Source of the DNA: Sorghum bicolor | Taxonomy: Eukaryota > Streptophyta > Magnoliopsida > Poales > Poaceae | Reading direction: 5' to 3' | Assembly: GCF_000003195.3 (NCBI RefSeq) | Contig: NC_012878.2 | Span: 9,660,386 to 9,724,385, forward strand | Length of the DNA: 64,000 nucleotides | Made by a program: the position numbers and the translations under genes | Shown here: piece after piece, positions 44,599 through 57,600 of the stretch | How the letters are laid out: the number at the start of each line of letters is the position of its first letter | How positions within the stretch are numbered: the stretch's first letter is position 1 | Notes under the pieces: model-generated | Databases searched by the model: none | Seen by the model: only the letters and a program-made list of their open reading frames with translations | What the model was told of the DNA's origin: nothing

Positions 44599-45407
44599 CT
44601 GCTAAAAATAGAATACCTTGGGTAAGACTGAGGATTATCTTTTATTATTTTAATTGAAATTGGGATAGATTTAAATAAGGGGAAGAATTAAGTATTGATA
44701 TGAAATGAACATGATGCATGCACGAAACTTACGATCTCACAAACTTAGAAACAAAAGTCAATACTAATCGGTATATGCGGTGGCACACAACGTTCTCTCA
44801 TAACGTAAATAGCATTCTATGCGAGAACGTGGTTAGCGTACCTACAGAAAACTCATTTCAGCCCAACCACAGTATGAACATGCAAAACAAGAATTTAAAA
44901 CTATGGACCCCACACACATAGGTACCACACCTATGTATATATGATGTGCCACTACCCACATCATCGCCCTAGTGATGGCATCGTCTCTCAGGATGAAAAC
45001 TCCCAACATGTGGTACTGCTCTCAGGCACACTGGATATGCGTGCATGACACAACACCCTAACGCACTTCCCTAGATCGGCAGTGTATCCGACCATGCGCT
45101 CACAGCTCCCACTTACCGGGACGTAGAGGAAATTGATCCATTCATTACCACTCAAGTGAATGGTACTCATACTATTACACGCCGTATGAGTGACGAAATA
45201 GAAATATGATGCATAACCCCCAAATCAGTACTTAACTAGCCACCTTAGAGTCCTTAACTGGGCATAAAGGATATGACCATGGCACACTGTGTAGTTTTCC
45301 AAAAACTCATTTTAACACCTTGATTACCATTAATAGGTAGTTAACTTTTATTAACCAGTTTAAGTTTGTTTTAGAATGTACTTATGAACATTAATTCGCT
45401 GAACCTT
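44599..45407 (-). other. Element B leader between primer site and ORF0
   Basis: Noncoding. The ORF0 start is preceded on the minus strand by a T-rich stretch ending TTTTTAGCAG, a good splice-acceptor match directly abutting the ATG. Confidence 0.55.
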
Positions 45408-45419
45408 GCTCCAATGCCA
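45408..45419 (-). other. Element B primer binding site (initiator tRNA-Met type)
   Basis: Minus strand TGGCATTGGAGC, three mismatches from TGGTATCAGAGC, two bases after the 5' LTR. Confidence 0.7.
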
Positions 45420-45421
45420 GC

Positions 45422-48400
45422 TGTAACAGAATCGCCCAAATTATAAGAGATTAAGCCTAATAGTGACCATTTGCACAGTCAAACCATTAAGCTTAAGCCC
45501 ATATAATCCTGGTAGTCTGTGAAATCTCGAACGATTTCAAACCACAAATCATACATACAACCAAGATCATAATAAGTCCAGCGATCACCATCCACAGTTA
45601 CATTTAGTTCGCAACATTCAACGATTACATCGGAGTTCATTGAAGGTTATTACAAACCAAGTTCAAGAGTAGCGGAAGCATCATAGTTTTAAAATAACAC
45701 ACACTTAGTCTGATACAGTGCCATGATTTGATCATTCCCACAACAGCAAAAGAAGAGGTAGAGTGACCATCGACCTTAGTTTAGTCATCACCCATTGCTG
45801 GGTACAAGCAGTGAATGCAATACCCATAGTACATCTGGCCATCTGCAAAACAACATGGGAATGGAACCCTGAGTACGAGAATGTAATCAGCTAGATTTAC
45901 CCGTCATAAATCAAAGATAAAAGACTCTTCAAGGATCATGAAGGCTGTATAGTGGGGTAGCTGAGACCTTTTTGCGTAAAAGCGTTACCCATCTAGAAGT
46001 ATATTCTGATATCCTCCTTTCTTTTATTTAGCTCAAGTTAAGTATTATCATTACCTATCATCTAGATTTGCACCTGTACTATTGCAAACAAGTGTTGTAA
46101 TATGATAGTACCTCATCATAGCATTCACAATTCATTACTTATCATAACCCAAGTGTTTCATAGTCCTTACTACGAGGACTGGGCTCATGTCAAGTGCTCA
46201 CTATCCAGGAGCGATGGCGATTCGAATCGATTTCTAACCAGCTGGCGAGTTTATTCCTCACACAAACTACACTCACTGATCAAGTGAGCTATAGGTCACC
46301 ATGTTATACTATCCAAGACCAATTCGCGGGTTCGACAGGCACCGCCCGTACCCGAGGACCGTTCCGGCGACCGAGGTATCCAAGGTATACCAAGGTTGCG
46401 CGCCGCGCCCTCGTCGTTCTCCTCAACCATCACCAATACAACGTGTACATCGGGCCGATTCACGGCCCGGATAGTGTTCAGGCTTCGCGGTCGGAACGAC
46501 TTATCCTTCCAGCTAAGTCTGGGGCATGCGTTCAACATGACAAGAGGGCCGTCAACGATCGGTCCTTAATCGACACAGACAGGGGCACTACGGTCATTAC
46601 CCCCATAAGACCCTGCCCGGTCTCACTTTTCTTTCCCACACTTGGTTACTTTTCTACATAGCATTGATAGCTAACATACAGGTACCCACCTATATCTCGC
46701 AGGTGACAGGAAATCACCCGACTTCTGCCGCGCTAAGCAAGCTAAGCATAGACTCCGAGCCTATCTACATAGGACAAGGTAAATAAATAGGTGGTAATAT
46801 CAAGGAGTAAATATGCATCAACGGTATCAATCAACTCCTACCACTTAAATGCAGCATAGTAAGAACAATCATGATATAACAATTAAGTTAGCGAGAATAG
46901 GGAGACTTAGAATGCTCCGGGGCTTGCCTCTCTCGAAAGTGCTAGGCCTGTGGTCTGGGCACTCCTGTAGGTCTTCTTCCGGCTCTGGTCCTTGCGGAAG
47001 TTCCTGCTCCTGGGTCTCCTCCTGCTCCTCGGGTCCCACCTCGTTCTCCTACGAGCATGTATGATGCATGTGTGCTTATGAGTGGAGTGCAAGATGCCCG
47101 AGGTGCAATGCTTATGAAAGTTAATACAAGATGGTCATGACATGGTGCATAGATGAAACAAGAAACTATTTCTACAAGGTAGTCAACATCATCCAAGGAC
47201 ATGTAACCCAAAGCAAAGTATCTATTGCATTCTCTTCTGCAAGTTATTAGTAACCAGCAAGCTATCATGGTGCTTCAAAGATACACCAAACACCACTTAT
47301 TTTATTTATCTCATGCACAACAAGGTTTTATTTATTTAACTATCCTTAGGCCTACAACAATAGCATATACCTCTGATCATCAATAAATTCCACAAAAATT
47401 ACACTAGACAACTGGTTATTTATAAAGTCTACCACAAATTTTTCATAATATTTAGACAGGTAATTTGGCCTAAAAAAAAATCACAAGTTCACTCAATATA
47501 ATTAAGTGTAAATACCCTACTGGTGATAAAGTGTCAAACAACAGATTTCATATTTTTATAAATTACTTACTAACATAAGAAATGTCCTCAAAAATTTTTA
47601 GATTAATTGCATGATCCAATTATTTATTAAAAATCATAAACCACTGCCATGCAAACAATTAAATCAGCAAAAATTAAGTTCTACAGAAAATATTGTGTTA
47701 CATATTTTTCCCAGAGACTAAACATCCGTGCAAAGCTAACAAAACAAGAATTACATTTTTCTGAGTTGTATTCTATTTACTATGTATTTTCTAAATATCA
47801 GCAAAAACTTGGAATAATTATATTTACACAGAAAAGTTGCATAAACATGACATGCAAGTACACCAAGTTGTAGATCTGGATTTATAGAACACACCAAACT
47901 TTATTTCACTATTTTTGGAGCTGTAGAACTCAAGTTATGAAATAAACAAGATTTAAATGGATTTTTAAAAACCTATATTTAAGAAAACCGAGGCGAAAAC
48001 GCTAGATCTACCCAGATCCACACCCAGCCCGACCCTCGTGCTGCTGACAGTGGGGCCCCGACCCCACCGGCCAGTGTAACAGGGAGGAGGGGCACCTCCG
48101 GCGAGCGAATCTCGCCGGCGGTGAGGTCCCCGGCCACGGGGTGAGCACCAGCGTGCTCCCCGCAATGAGGCGCACCCAATGGTGCCCTCGGCTTGGCCGG
48201 GGAACGGCCAGAGCACCCCTGCCGACGTGCATGGCGGCACGGCGGCGCTGCTCGCCATGGCCAGGCCACTCCAGCGGGGTAGAGCGCTCGCGTAGCACCG
48301 CCGGAGCTTGCTCACGACGTCCCGAACCCAATGCGCTCAAGAACAGGCGAAACAAGGCAAGAGAGGGAGGGTTTCAGCGCGGCGGAGCCCTCCGATGAGG

Positions 48401-49331
48401 TCGGGCGAACTCCGGCGAGCGATTGCGGTTTCGCAGATGGCTTTCACCTCGGTCGAGCATGCGTAGAGGCTTACCGCGGCGAAGGCGAGCACGGTGGCGG
48501 CTTTGGCGCGGAGAATGGCCCGCGGAAACGGTCGGCGGCGAGCGGCGGAGCTTCGGCCAGCAATGGCGCTACGGCGGAACGGAGTGGGAGCGGCTGTGGG
48601 CGAAGGAGAGAGGCGACAGAGGGAAATGGGGGTGCCTGGGGGAGTGGAGCGGCGTCCCGATCGGGTCATGCCGGTCGGAGCCGGGCGGCCGCGGCCACGT
48701 TGCCGACGTACGACTGCCACGTGGCCGGCGCCGGGTGGAGAAGGGCGGGCGTGTCCGCGCACGGGGAAGGGGAGAGGAAAACGGGCCGCGCGGGCCGAAA
48801 GGGAGGCGGCCGGCCCAGCAGCGCCTGCCCCCTTTTCTCTTTTTTTTTAATTCCTTTTTCCTAAAAAGCTTAAATGCCATTTTTGAATCCCTTGCAAACT
48901 TTTTCAGGAGTTGGGGTAAGAAGAAGGATTGCTCCCCATAAAATACTCTACCACTTTGCTTTAAGGTGCAAATCCAAATTCCCAACAGGATTTGAATTAC
49001 AGATTAAAACTAGTGTTAGGTTTTTAAATAAAATCATTTATGGAACTTTTGTATAAAATTCATTTCTCAAATTCTAGAGCTCCAAAAATTTCACAAAAAT
49101 ATTCTTAATTCTTCTAAAACATATTTCAACTTATTTTGGTCATTACAAGCAATTTTAAAGCAAGCACACAAATTTTATCATATTTAATTCATTTAAATTA
49201 AGCACATGAAATCACAATTTAAAAGCTACTATATATGCTTGTGTGATGCTATGCTCATGCTATGCTTGATGAAATATGCTTATGAGTGAGTTTATGAGAC
49301 TAAGTGCTTGCTTAACACCTAGGGTGTTATA
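45422..49331 (-). repeat. Element B 5' LTR
   Basis: 3910 bp, aligned over its length with 34987-38774, with small indels and substitutions throughout, so clearly older than element E. Confidence 0.92.
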
Positions 49332-49336
49332 GGCCG

Positions 49337-49606
49337 GCCCCACCTGGTGGTGTCTGCTGGTCCCCTTACTCCGAGAGTCTTCTGGAGTCTTCCTGATCCC
49401 TCTGGTGCCCTTCTTCCATCGCGGATAAGTTTCATGGTTAATTGACACTTAAATCCCTCTTTTCAGCACTTCCTGAAATAATCCCTGGAAAACACAGAAT
49501 ATACAAAACTTGTGGAAATTGTCAGTGATAACCCTATTCTAGTGGATATTCATTTCTGGTGGAGGAATAAATGCTAATAAATTTTATAATTTAATAAGTG
49601 TCAACA
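49337..49606 (-). repeat. Element A 5' LTR, outer part
   Basis: Resumes the LTR after element B; matches 4960-5227 and ends GTGTCAACA before the CTTAA target copy. Confidence 0.9.
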
Positions 49607-49611
49607 CTTAA

Positions 49612-50427
49612 GCTTCTCACTTTCGGTTTAAAAGTATTTAGCTAGATAGAGAACTTAATTTCTTGAAAATGGGGTTTTGAACGCATGGTGGCTTAGAAGA
49701 TTTGGATTAGTGGTGTGTGCCTAAAGTTGAGAAAAAACAAGACCCTAAGTTCTTATCTGGAAACATAATTTCTGAAGGAAATTAGAATGGTGCGTCCGAA
49801 CTTCTGGTGGCGGTGAACCAAACTTCAGATTTTCGCATAGAGAGATTCATGCATGATTGAGAAGATTTTTTATCTAGATGTCAAAATTATTTGTTTTCAC
49901 ATTTGACACGTAAATCAGGTTTATCTTTTAGAGATTCTTTGATGGTGCTTTTTCCAACATCCATGGTTGCAGTGATCTCAAGAGGTGCTGGTGTCTCCTC
50001 CCCATCTCCGTAGAGCAACGAGCAGTGGTTGTGAAACTTTCAAGCAATATTCCAATTTAGTCCAAAATGCTCAACTCGTTTTCCTTCAGCTAAATTTCTC
50101 AAGCCAACCTTATTTGTATACATACTTGCCAAAGTGAGATAAGAAGTCGCAGATCGAGTCAAAGCTGGCCTCACAAGCTCCCCACCTTTTGGTTGCTTAA
50201 TCTTGTCCCTGCAGTTATACTACTTCAAACATGCACTTATTACTACTTTCCAATTCTTATAGTGTCACAAGAAACCACTAGGAACGATGCACTATGGGTA
50301 CTATGTGTGAGAGTTTCTCAGACAGAATGGTCAGTACAACAATGACCCTAAGAAAGTATTGTCATTACTGATCCTGTCTCCATATTTGGTTAGTGTGTTA
50401 ATTTACGATGGCTTAATATTTTTTTGT
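49612..50427 (+). other. CACTA internal sequence, right side
   Basis: No ORF of note and no transposase motif. It is not repeated elsewhere in the window. Confidence 0.5.
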
Positions 50428-50429
50428 AG

Positions 50430-50632
50430 GTATACAAGTGTCCTGTCCCAAGGATAACCACTGTTTGCATGAAGAGCTCATAAACATTTGCCATGAATGC
50501 TGCTGGTTCATCATGAAAGAAATAGTTCACAAAGATGGAAAATATTTTGATCCCGATGGTGAGTTGGCTAAACCAGAGTACCAAGATCTTATTGATATTG
50601 ATAGGCTAGAGCTGAACCATGAGGATTATTAG
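50430..50632 (+). pseudogene. Candidate terminal exon inside the CACTA element
   Basis: A T-run ending in TTTTTTGTAG looks like a 3' splice site at 50429. The following frame of about 65 codons is open to a TAG at 50630-50632. It is rich in Cys, His, Asp and Glu and contains D-G-K-Y-F-D-P-D-G-E-L. I cannot name it; it could be the last exon of a CACTA-encoded protein or a captured host exon. Confidence 0.4.
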
Positions 50633-51040
50633 GTAGTCATGGGAACTAGAAAGCAATGGGTGGAAAACTTTGTTGTTCACACTTGGGTGTGATGACATAG
50701 GATTTATAATTGTCTGTAATCTACCATTATATATGCACTCTCCTGCAAGGAAAAATAATTTCCTGTGATCTATATTTATAATTGCCTCAGATATAATTGT
50801 TTGTGATTCAAAATTTATATATAATATATATACAAAGGACAAAACTTCTGATCTTTGAAATTGATGGAAATATATATGGAGCTGAATCATGAAAATTTTA
50901 AATCATTTCACAGACGGTCGACAAAATGCTCTGCCTGTGCAAAATAACATTCATGAGGCGGCTTGCCCAACAACCCATCACTGTATAAACAGATTTCACA
51001 GGCAACCACTGTAGAAATCTGCTAGTGGTAAATTAATTAC
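50633..51040. other. CACTA right-side noncoding DNA
   Basis: AT-rich, with an imperfect ATATATAATATATATA tract near 50815. CACAGG-type subterminal copies begin near 50910. No gene. Confidence 0.5.
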
Positions 51041-51342
51041 ACAGGCGGTTGTTATAAATCAACCGCCTACGTAGCTGACATTATCACTGGCGGTTGGCTT
51101 ATAATACCGCCAAAGTTATCCTGTTTACATAGACGGCTTCTTGTAAGAACCGCCTGTGAAAATGGTGTTATCTCTAGCGGCTGATTTAAGTTAACTACTA
51201 GAGAAAGTTGATTTCCACTGGCGGTTCTTAGGTAATCGCCTGTATATAGTTAGTTGCTATTGTCCTTTGCCACTGACGGTAACAACAACCGCCAACAGAA
51301 ATGCCTCTTGAATCGTTAGTGTAAAGGTCGGTTGTACTAGTG
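51041..51342. repeat. CACTA right subterminal palindrome array
   Basis: Six short inverted repeats start near 51043, 51087, 51132, 51176, 51218 and 51274. Most have GGCGGTT/AACCGCC arms around a TTATAA-like or TAAG centre. The first five are spaced 42-45 bp apart. The array ends at the terminal inverted repeat. Confidence 0.8.
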
Positions 51343-51345
51343 GGA

Positions 51346-54300
51346 ACGTCCATGTGAAGTAAAAACTCTCACTAGAGAGAAGATGACTGATGCTATGCAC
51401 CTAACATAAGAAGTTGATATTGAGGCACAAACCAATTCCACAGCTAACCCCAAATCTAATGAAGTTTGGTGATTTAGATGTAATCAAATGGTACACCATT
51501 AGGTGGACTATAACAGTAAGCCTATTTACTATAAATGTGAACTTCATAGACACCGGGCTGAAGATTACAGCTTAACACATCTCAACAAATTGAAGGAATT
51601 CGGTTTTGGCACAGCTACTTAAAGTTTCTATTCAATCTAGATCCTAAATGCCAAACCCACAAATAATGTAACTATTAGGATCATCGCTATCTTGGAAGGT
51701 GAAGCTACTCTTGACAAACTAGATAAAGAATTGAAGCACCTAGGTAGTGAGAAATGAATCTTCAAGCTGAAGTAAATTTCTTATACTAACTATCTAGACT
51801 ATTTTCCTAATGAACCTTTTCCATACACATTTACCAAATTTATGGGATCAGAGAGGTCATATATAGGCTCATAGTCAAAATCTAGATCCAACTTGATGCC
51901 AACGCTCCTCTTCCCCTCAGTCTTGTGAACATGCAAGTATTTCAAGGAGGTGGTAGAGGAACAAATACCTAGTTGACGAATCAGTTAAGTTCAACTCATG
52001 CAGCCTCATGAGACATGGCTCGATGATACTCAATGTAAATGTGGAGACTCTAGCAAAATTAGGGATTTCATTGAAGTCTTTTTCAATAGCACTAGGTATG
52101 GTCTCCGTGTTGTGTCTGAAGGTTTCCATGGCATGCCACATGGTAGCGGAGAAGATCCCTTAGGCATGGAAAATAGTCCAAATAAGAAGGATATAGACAC
52201 TAAGAGTAGGACCATGGAGAAATATATGGAACACATTAAGCGAGACTCTATGGAAGATATCTTGGAAGATGAGTGCAAACAAAGAAATCCCACCTAGGAT
52301 TAGGCATATAATATGGAGAAATAAGAACTCCTCAAGAGAAGTCTTTCTCCCTTGAGAAAAGACTGCATGACACATCAAACCCTCTAAGATGCCATCTGAT
52401 GAACCCATGGATCCTCAAGTCTAGTTGATTTATTAGGTGGTATTAGATTCTAGGTTGCTCACAATGCATTTGAAATTGTTGTGACCTAATTTTTCATTAC
52501 CTAATTATAATATTTCTAATGAGTAAATTAAACTTGTGCTGACACTTGCATCTCTGGCAGAGATGATTGGGAAGATGATATGGAGGATTTCTTATGGTGT
52601 CATGGACTTGACTCATACATGTAGTTGTACTTCACAAGGATGACATTTTCTAATGTTGCTTTGTTCTAGTGGCAGTAATTACAAAAATGACATATGATGA
52701 GAGGTGAATAACCTTGAAGGACATGGAATGGAATGAAAGTTATGATACAACACCACTTTGGTAATGGTATAAAATTGTTAGATACCAAGCTAATTGTGGG
52801 TTTATCACAAGGTGATACTACCACTAGAGATGTGTAACTTCCTGCTCCTCATCGGCAAGCTACTAATATTATTCATAATAAGAAGAAATTGAGTTTTGGT
52901 GCTTGACATAGAACACTAATGAATATTGAAAATTCTTACTCCCCTCATACTTATAAGAAGAACATTGTTGATTCACATATTCACACAAATATTGGATAAA
53001 AAGTAATGTTTTATGAAGACAAAGAAAGAGTCTATTTGAGAGGTTAATAGTTCCAAGAAACTGATGAACACTGATTCCTAATTATTTGTGGAGTCGGAAG
53101 TGCCCAAACATACCTTTATACATGGGAGTGTCGATTTTTATTTTACATTAGGGATACACATATTCTCATGATACTCAGTATAAAATTAAAATTGATGATA
53201 CAAATGATGCATTAGATGACTTATTTATGAGGGCAAGGAAAATACATAGTGAAGGTACTATTGCTACTGTGAAGAGGCATTGCTCTAGTATATTTCTGTT
53301 AGAATGCAAAATTCAGGATATGGTATAGAAGATAATTACACATGGCAGTAGTTCTACTAATGCTATTAGTTCAAATTTAGTGAATGGATTATATTTGTCT
53401 ACCTAGAGGCTTTCAATGCCACTATATATTAGTTGATTGATTTAGCTCCAAGGAGATTATTTTTGTGATCAGACATGCCTAACAAACATGCCCTAACCCT
53501 GATGGGTTCAATGGCCTTTTCATAAGTGATGCTAGAACATCATCAAGACTGACTTTCTCAGAGTGTTCTAGGATTTCAACAACTCTATAGTGGACATTGA
53601 TAGCATCAACACTTCACTTATTGTTCTCATCCCCAAAAAATAGAACCCAGAATATGTGGATGACTATAGAACCATATCTCTTTTGAACTACTCACTTAAA
53701 AGGGATTACCAAACTCATCTCAAACAAACTGCATTCAGCCATCATAGAAATGGTTCACTCAAACCATTATGGCTTCATAAAGGGAATAAACATACAAGAT
53801 TGTCTAGCATGGGCATTTTAGTTCCTCCACTTATGTCATCACTATAAAAAAAGAAATAGTCATTCTTAAACTTGACTTTAAAAAGCCTTTGACAAGATTG
53901 AAAATCAAACCATTTTGGAGGTCCTTGGACACAAAGGCTTTAGTAGTAGATGGATAAGGTAAATAAAAAGCATATTGTGCTTGATCTAGAACATCCTTAG
54001 TTCTTTTGAATGGCATAGATAGGAAGCATTTCACCTGTAAGAGAGGGGTAAGGCAAGGTGATCCACTATCCTCCCTCTTCTTTGTCTCAAAATCTGATCT
54101 ACTTTAGTCTAATCAACAAATCTTAACAGCTAGGTGTTCTGTCTCATTATCTCAGTGATGACTTTGGTGGAGATTATCCAATAGTACAATATGTAGATGA
54201 CACTTTATTCATTCTACTAGCAGAAGCAAGGTTATTGTTCAACCTAAAATGCATCCAAAGGGCATTCTCTATTTCTATAGTCCTATATGAATTTCAACAA

Positions 54301-54634
54301 ATTCTTCCTCATGTCAATCATTGTTCATGAGAACAAGACTAGTCATCTTCTAGCCACTTTTTGATGCAATATTAGATCTGTCTTTCATTTATTTAGGACT
54401 ACCCTAGCAGTCTTTAGTCCATTCCTTACTAGCAAACTTGGAGGAGTCAACAGCCTCCTATCCTACCATGGGAGGCTCATCCTAGTTAATTTTGTTTTCT
54501 CAGCACTTCCAACTTTTTACATGTGTTCCCGTAGATACCCCCATAGATCATCAAGCAACTAGACGGATACAAAAAAACAATCTCTGTAGAGTGGTGGAGA
54601 CAAACAAAGAAAGGTTCTTTTTGCACAAATTGTA
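51346..54634 (+). pseudogene. Degenerate LINE (ORF1-like part and RT)
   Basis: Near 51475-51600 the translation has two cysteine/histidine-rich stretches, including Y-Y-K-C-E-L-H-R-H-R-A-E-D-Y, like the zinc knuckle of plant LINE ORF1 with the first and last Cys replaced by Tyr. RT signatures run from about 53490: N-P-D-G-F-N-G-L-F, an L-I-P-K-K-type motif near 53620, N-Y-S-L-K, H-Y-G-F-I-K-G and I-L-K-L-D-F-K-K-P-F-D, then Q-Y-V-D-D-T-L-F at 54187-54210 (catalytic Asp pair) and F-S-A-L-P-T-F near 54500. Many stops and shifts. The part from 52300 to 53450 shows no motif. Element C interrupts it at 54634. Confidence 0.7.
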
Positions 54635-57600
54635 TGTCACACCCAGTTTTGATAACAAAACCAAGTACTCAAATATGTGCGTCCAGGATGTCCAAACACA
54701 CATATTATCACAAATTGTAATTATATCAAAGTAAAGTACTTTATTACATCGCATATTCATCATAAACATCTCTCATAGTCTTGCTCATTGGCAACATTAT
54801 TACATAAAGCGGAAAGCTAAGCCCTTGTTGCCACAGGGACATCAACTGGTGAACACCAGCACTCTAGAAATCCTAGACATCTTCAGGGAATTCCTCAGCA
54901 CACACATCTGTTACCCATCAAAGAATTTCATTGAAATATAAACAAGTGTAAGCGCACCATGCTTAGCAAGTATAACATAGGAGTATATGAAGGCTCAAAA
55001 AGGCTTGACTCGGTTTAACAGCGGTTAGCATTTTAGTTGGTCATATTTTATTAACCAAGTCTTACTACTTTTAATGATAAACCAACCTTGGTTACATAAG
55101 TGATTATTCATGATTAATACATTTCCCAAGTATAGCCAAGTAACCGCTAACCAAGAAGGATCCAGGCCGCTCATGACCGAGAGCTCGGCTGTTATAACAA
55201 GTTTTAGATTTCTTCAGAAATTGTACAACTTTCCCCCCGAGCCGTGGTTCCCTAGTGTCGGGGTTTGCAAGGCCCGCACCACTTCTACCGAGGAAGTGTG
55301 ACCGGGTTCCACTACTTAACCTTTCACTAGTCACCCTAACAAAATAGTAGCCGCGAGGTTTCAGTGGCAAGTGTGCATAGACGACCTCCTTCAAGAGGCA
55401 CATGTGGTCACGGCACTGTACACACCAAGGTAGGAGTGACATCTATACACCACGAGGCACCCCCCTCTAGCGCCTTTCGATAACTACTAATCTGCTAGAG
55501 ACATACTAGTTATATGATTAAAGTCAGAGCCATTTGACTCTCGGGATTGTACGTGACCTCCTAGGTGGCCGCTTCAGGCTTATGGAGAGGAATCTAGAGC
55601 CTTCAAACCCAAGCTCTAGCCCCCTGAACCAAGTTACTAGAACATATTTTATCACAATGCATATACCAATTAATCAGGTTAACTTATTAATTTGGGATTT
55701 AAGCATAGTAGCAACTACCTAAATAAATGCACACCTTCCCATGGGTATCAAGGATTTGTGGTACAAAATTTATCTAGGTAAAGTCCTTATAGGTATTTCA
55801 ATTTAGACACATGCATATGAATGAATTAAATAATATTCATAGGTACAAGGAAGCCTATATTACACTTGCCTTCCTCAAAAGTTTCCTCCTGGTAGAGCTC
55901 CACAAACTGCTCCTCAACCACCCCAACTTGATCACCTTCTAATCGTGATCCAAACACCAATCAAGCATCCAGTCCAATCATCACATGCATACAAATAGAG
56001 TTCTATTAGAACAGTACACCAAGCAATAAAAACAGTGACTGAAAAGTATATAAATCTACTCTACGCATTTCTACGAACACATGAGCGAAAGAATCACTCT
56101 AATCGGACTTAAAACGTGAAAGTTATGCATAAAACAAAATGAATGGCATTTCTGTAAATAAACTGAATTAAAAACGAATTTAAAAGAATTAAAACTGAAT
56201 TTCTAACGGGTCTGGACCGCGTCACCGCGCACACTATTATATAAAAGTATAGGGTTTAAAATGGAAGAAAACAGGATTAAAAAGAAATACTTTTGAACTA
56301 GGATGGACCGCGGGTTGATTTGCTTGAAACAGGGGGTTAAAGTGCAAAATCTCCAGCGGTCCGCGGCTGACCGCATCGCTGACCGACAGGGGGGCCACGT
56401 GTCGTGCCGGGATTGGCTCGGTCCACCACGGTGCGCGTGGACCGGCCGGTCGTGCGCTCGTGGACTGCGTCCATGGTCCACGGTGGACCGGTTACATAAC
56501 CCCGAAGGGGTATGTAATCTGGGCCGTTGGAATCCGATCGGACGGCTCAGGAAGAAGGGAGGCGGGGCACTCGCCTGAGCCGAGGCCGACCACGGTGGCG
56601 CCATTGCCGCCGACGAGGTGAGCTCCTCGGAGCTCATCGGAATCTCGTTCCCGGCCGCGCCAAACAAAAATAAAACCACCACAATGACCAGCGCGACGAG
56701 GCGAACACGACAGGGCATAAAAAAAGGTGGGGAGCACGTCGGGGCGACGGCGCCACGGCGGCGCCATTGCCGCGCTCTCGGAGAGCCTCGGGGTCGGTGT
56801 TAGAGTGTCCTAAACTCGCGATTAAAGGTACGGAAAGCATCGAGGGGGTACCGCAGTTCCGTTGGAGGTGATCGTAGTGTCCGGGAAAGGTCCGAGCGGC
56901 TTGACCATAGTCGGGGCGAATTAGAGAGAGAAGAAAATGTCGGTGAGCTCGAATTCATGGCATACAAGATCAAAACAAAGGTGAGATAGGTGCCTACGGT
57001 CGCGGCGAGTCCCAACCAAGCTCCCGGGGTGCTCTTCGGCTCTGGGTCGCTCGAGCAAGGGGAAACCGAGGTGGGGGAGAGAAACCGTGCTCCGGTGGTG
57101 GCTAGGGGCAGCAAGGGGGGCTCGGCCTGGGGTTTTATAGGGTGAGCAGGGGCGTCGAGGGGGCGTGCATGCGGGCGATAACTCCTGGCATCAAGAGGCT
57201 TGATGGAGCGCCGATTGATGGAGGCTTGAAGAAGGGGATGAATGCCCATTGCACCGTTCCCGGCTCGGTGGAGAAGAAGGGGGAAGACGCTGATGTGCGG
57301 GCCCCACAGTGCAGCGAGAGAGAGAGGGGGAAAAGAGTGCCGACAGGCGGGCCCTACTGCTTAGTGAGAGGGGGAAGGGGGAGGCGCGCGGGCTGTCCGC
57401 GCGGAGCGGGCCGCGCCACTGGGCCGCGCGCGTCGCGGGCGAGGGGAGGAATGCTGGGCCGCCACGGCCCAAGGCTAGGGATGAGCGCGGGGTAGAGCTG
57501 GGCTAGGGTTTGGGGGCTGGGCAAGATTCAGTGAAGGGAATAAAGATAAAAGAAAAACTCTTTTATATTTTCCAGAGCTATAAATTTGTATAAATTCCCT

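Larger units (their letters stand above)
34987..49331 (-). mobile_element. Element B: Tekay/Del-like chromovirus (Ty3/gypsy)
   Basis: LTRs are 34987-38774 and 45422-49331; GGCCG at 34982-34986 and 49332-49336 is a perfect target duplication. The initiator-Met-like primer site (45408-45419) makes the right LTR the 5' LTR. The minus-strand order is ORF0, gag, protease, RT, RNase H, integrase, chromodomain, the full autonomous layout with one extra ORF. Every ORF is broken by stops or frameshifts, so the copy is dead. The right LTR ends TGTTATA instead of TGTTACA, a C-to-T change. Confidence 0.95.
4010..49606 (-). mobile_element. Element A: non-autonomous Athila-like LTR retrotransposon
   Basis: LTRs (TG...CA) lie at 4010-5227 and 34042-49606; the second is interrupted by element B. 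CTTAA at 4005-4009 is repeated at 49607-49611 as the target duplication. The primer site (34016-34033) puts the 5' LTR on the right, so the element reads on the minus strand: gag N-terminus (33931-33711), gag remainder (17057-16446), protease-like region (about 16300-15641), 3' ORF (about 15600-15197 and 7226-6593), then a noncoding 3' region. Removing insertions D and F leaves about 4.2 kb of interior. No RT, RNase H or integrase is present. LTR divergence is the highest of the Athila-like elements here, fitting its outermost position. Confidence 0.9.
3437..51342. mobile_element. CACTA (En/Spm-type) DNA transposon split by nested retrotransposons
   Basis: The left end starts CACTGGTACAACCGACCTTT at 3437. 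The right end, read on the minus strand from 51342, starts CACTAGTACAACCGACCTTT, so the two termini are inverted and match at 19 of 20 positions. The 3-bp flanks are TGA (3434-3436) and GGA (51343-51345), a target duplication with one mismatch. Both ends carry dense subterminal inverted repeats, typical of the superfamily. Only 3437-4009 and 49607-51342 (about 2.3 kb) are its own DNA; the rest is element A with its insertions. No TNP2-type transposase is visible, so it was probably non-autonomous. Confidence 0.85.

Noticed and set aside
51041..51320. Possible CRISPR-like array from evenly spaced short repeats
   Set aside because: The units are palindromes with diverged sequence next to a CACTA terminus in a plant genome, and there are no unique spacers of constant type.
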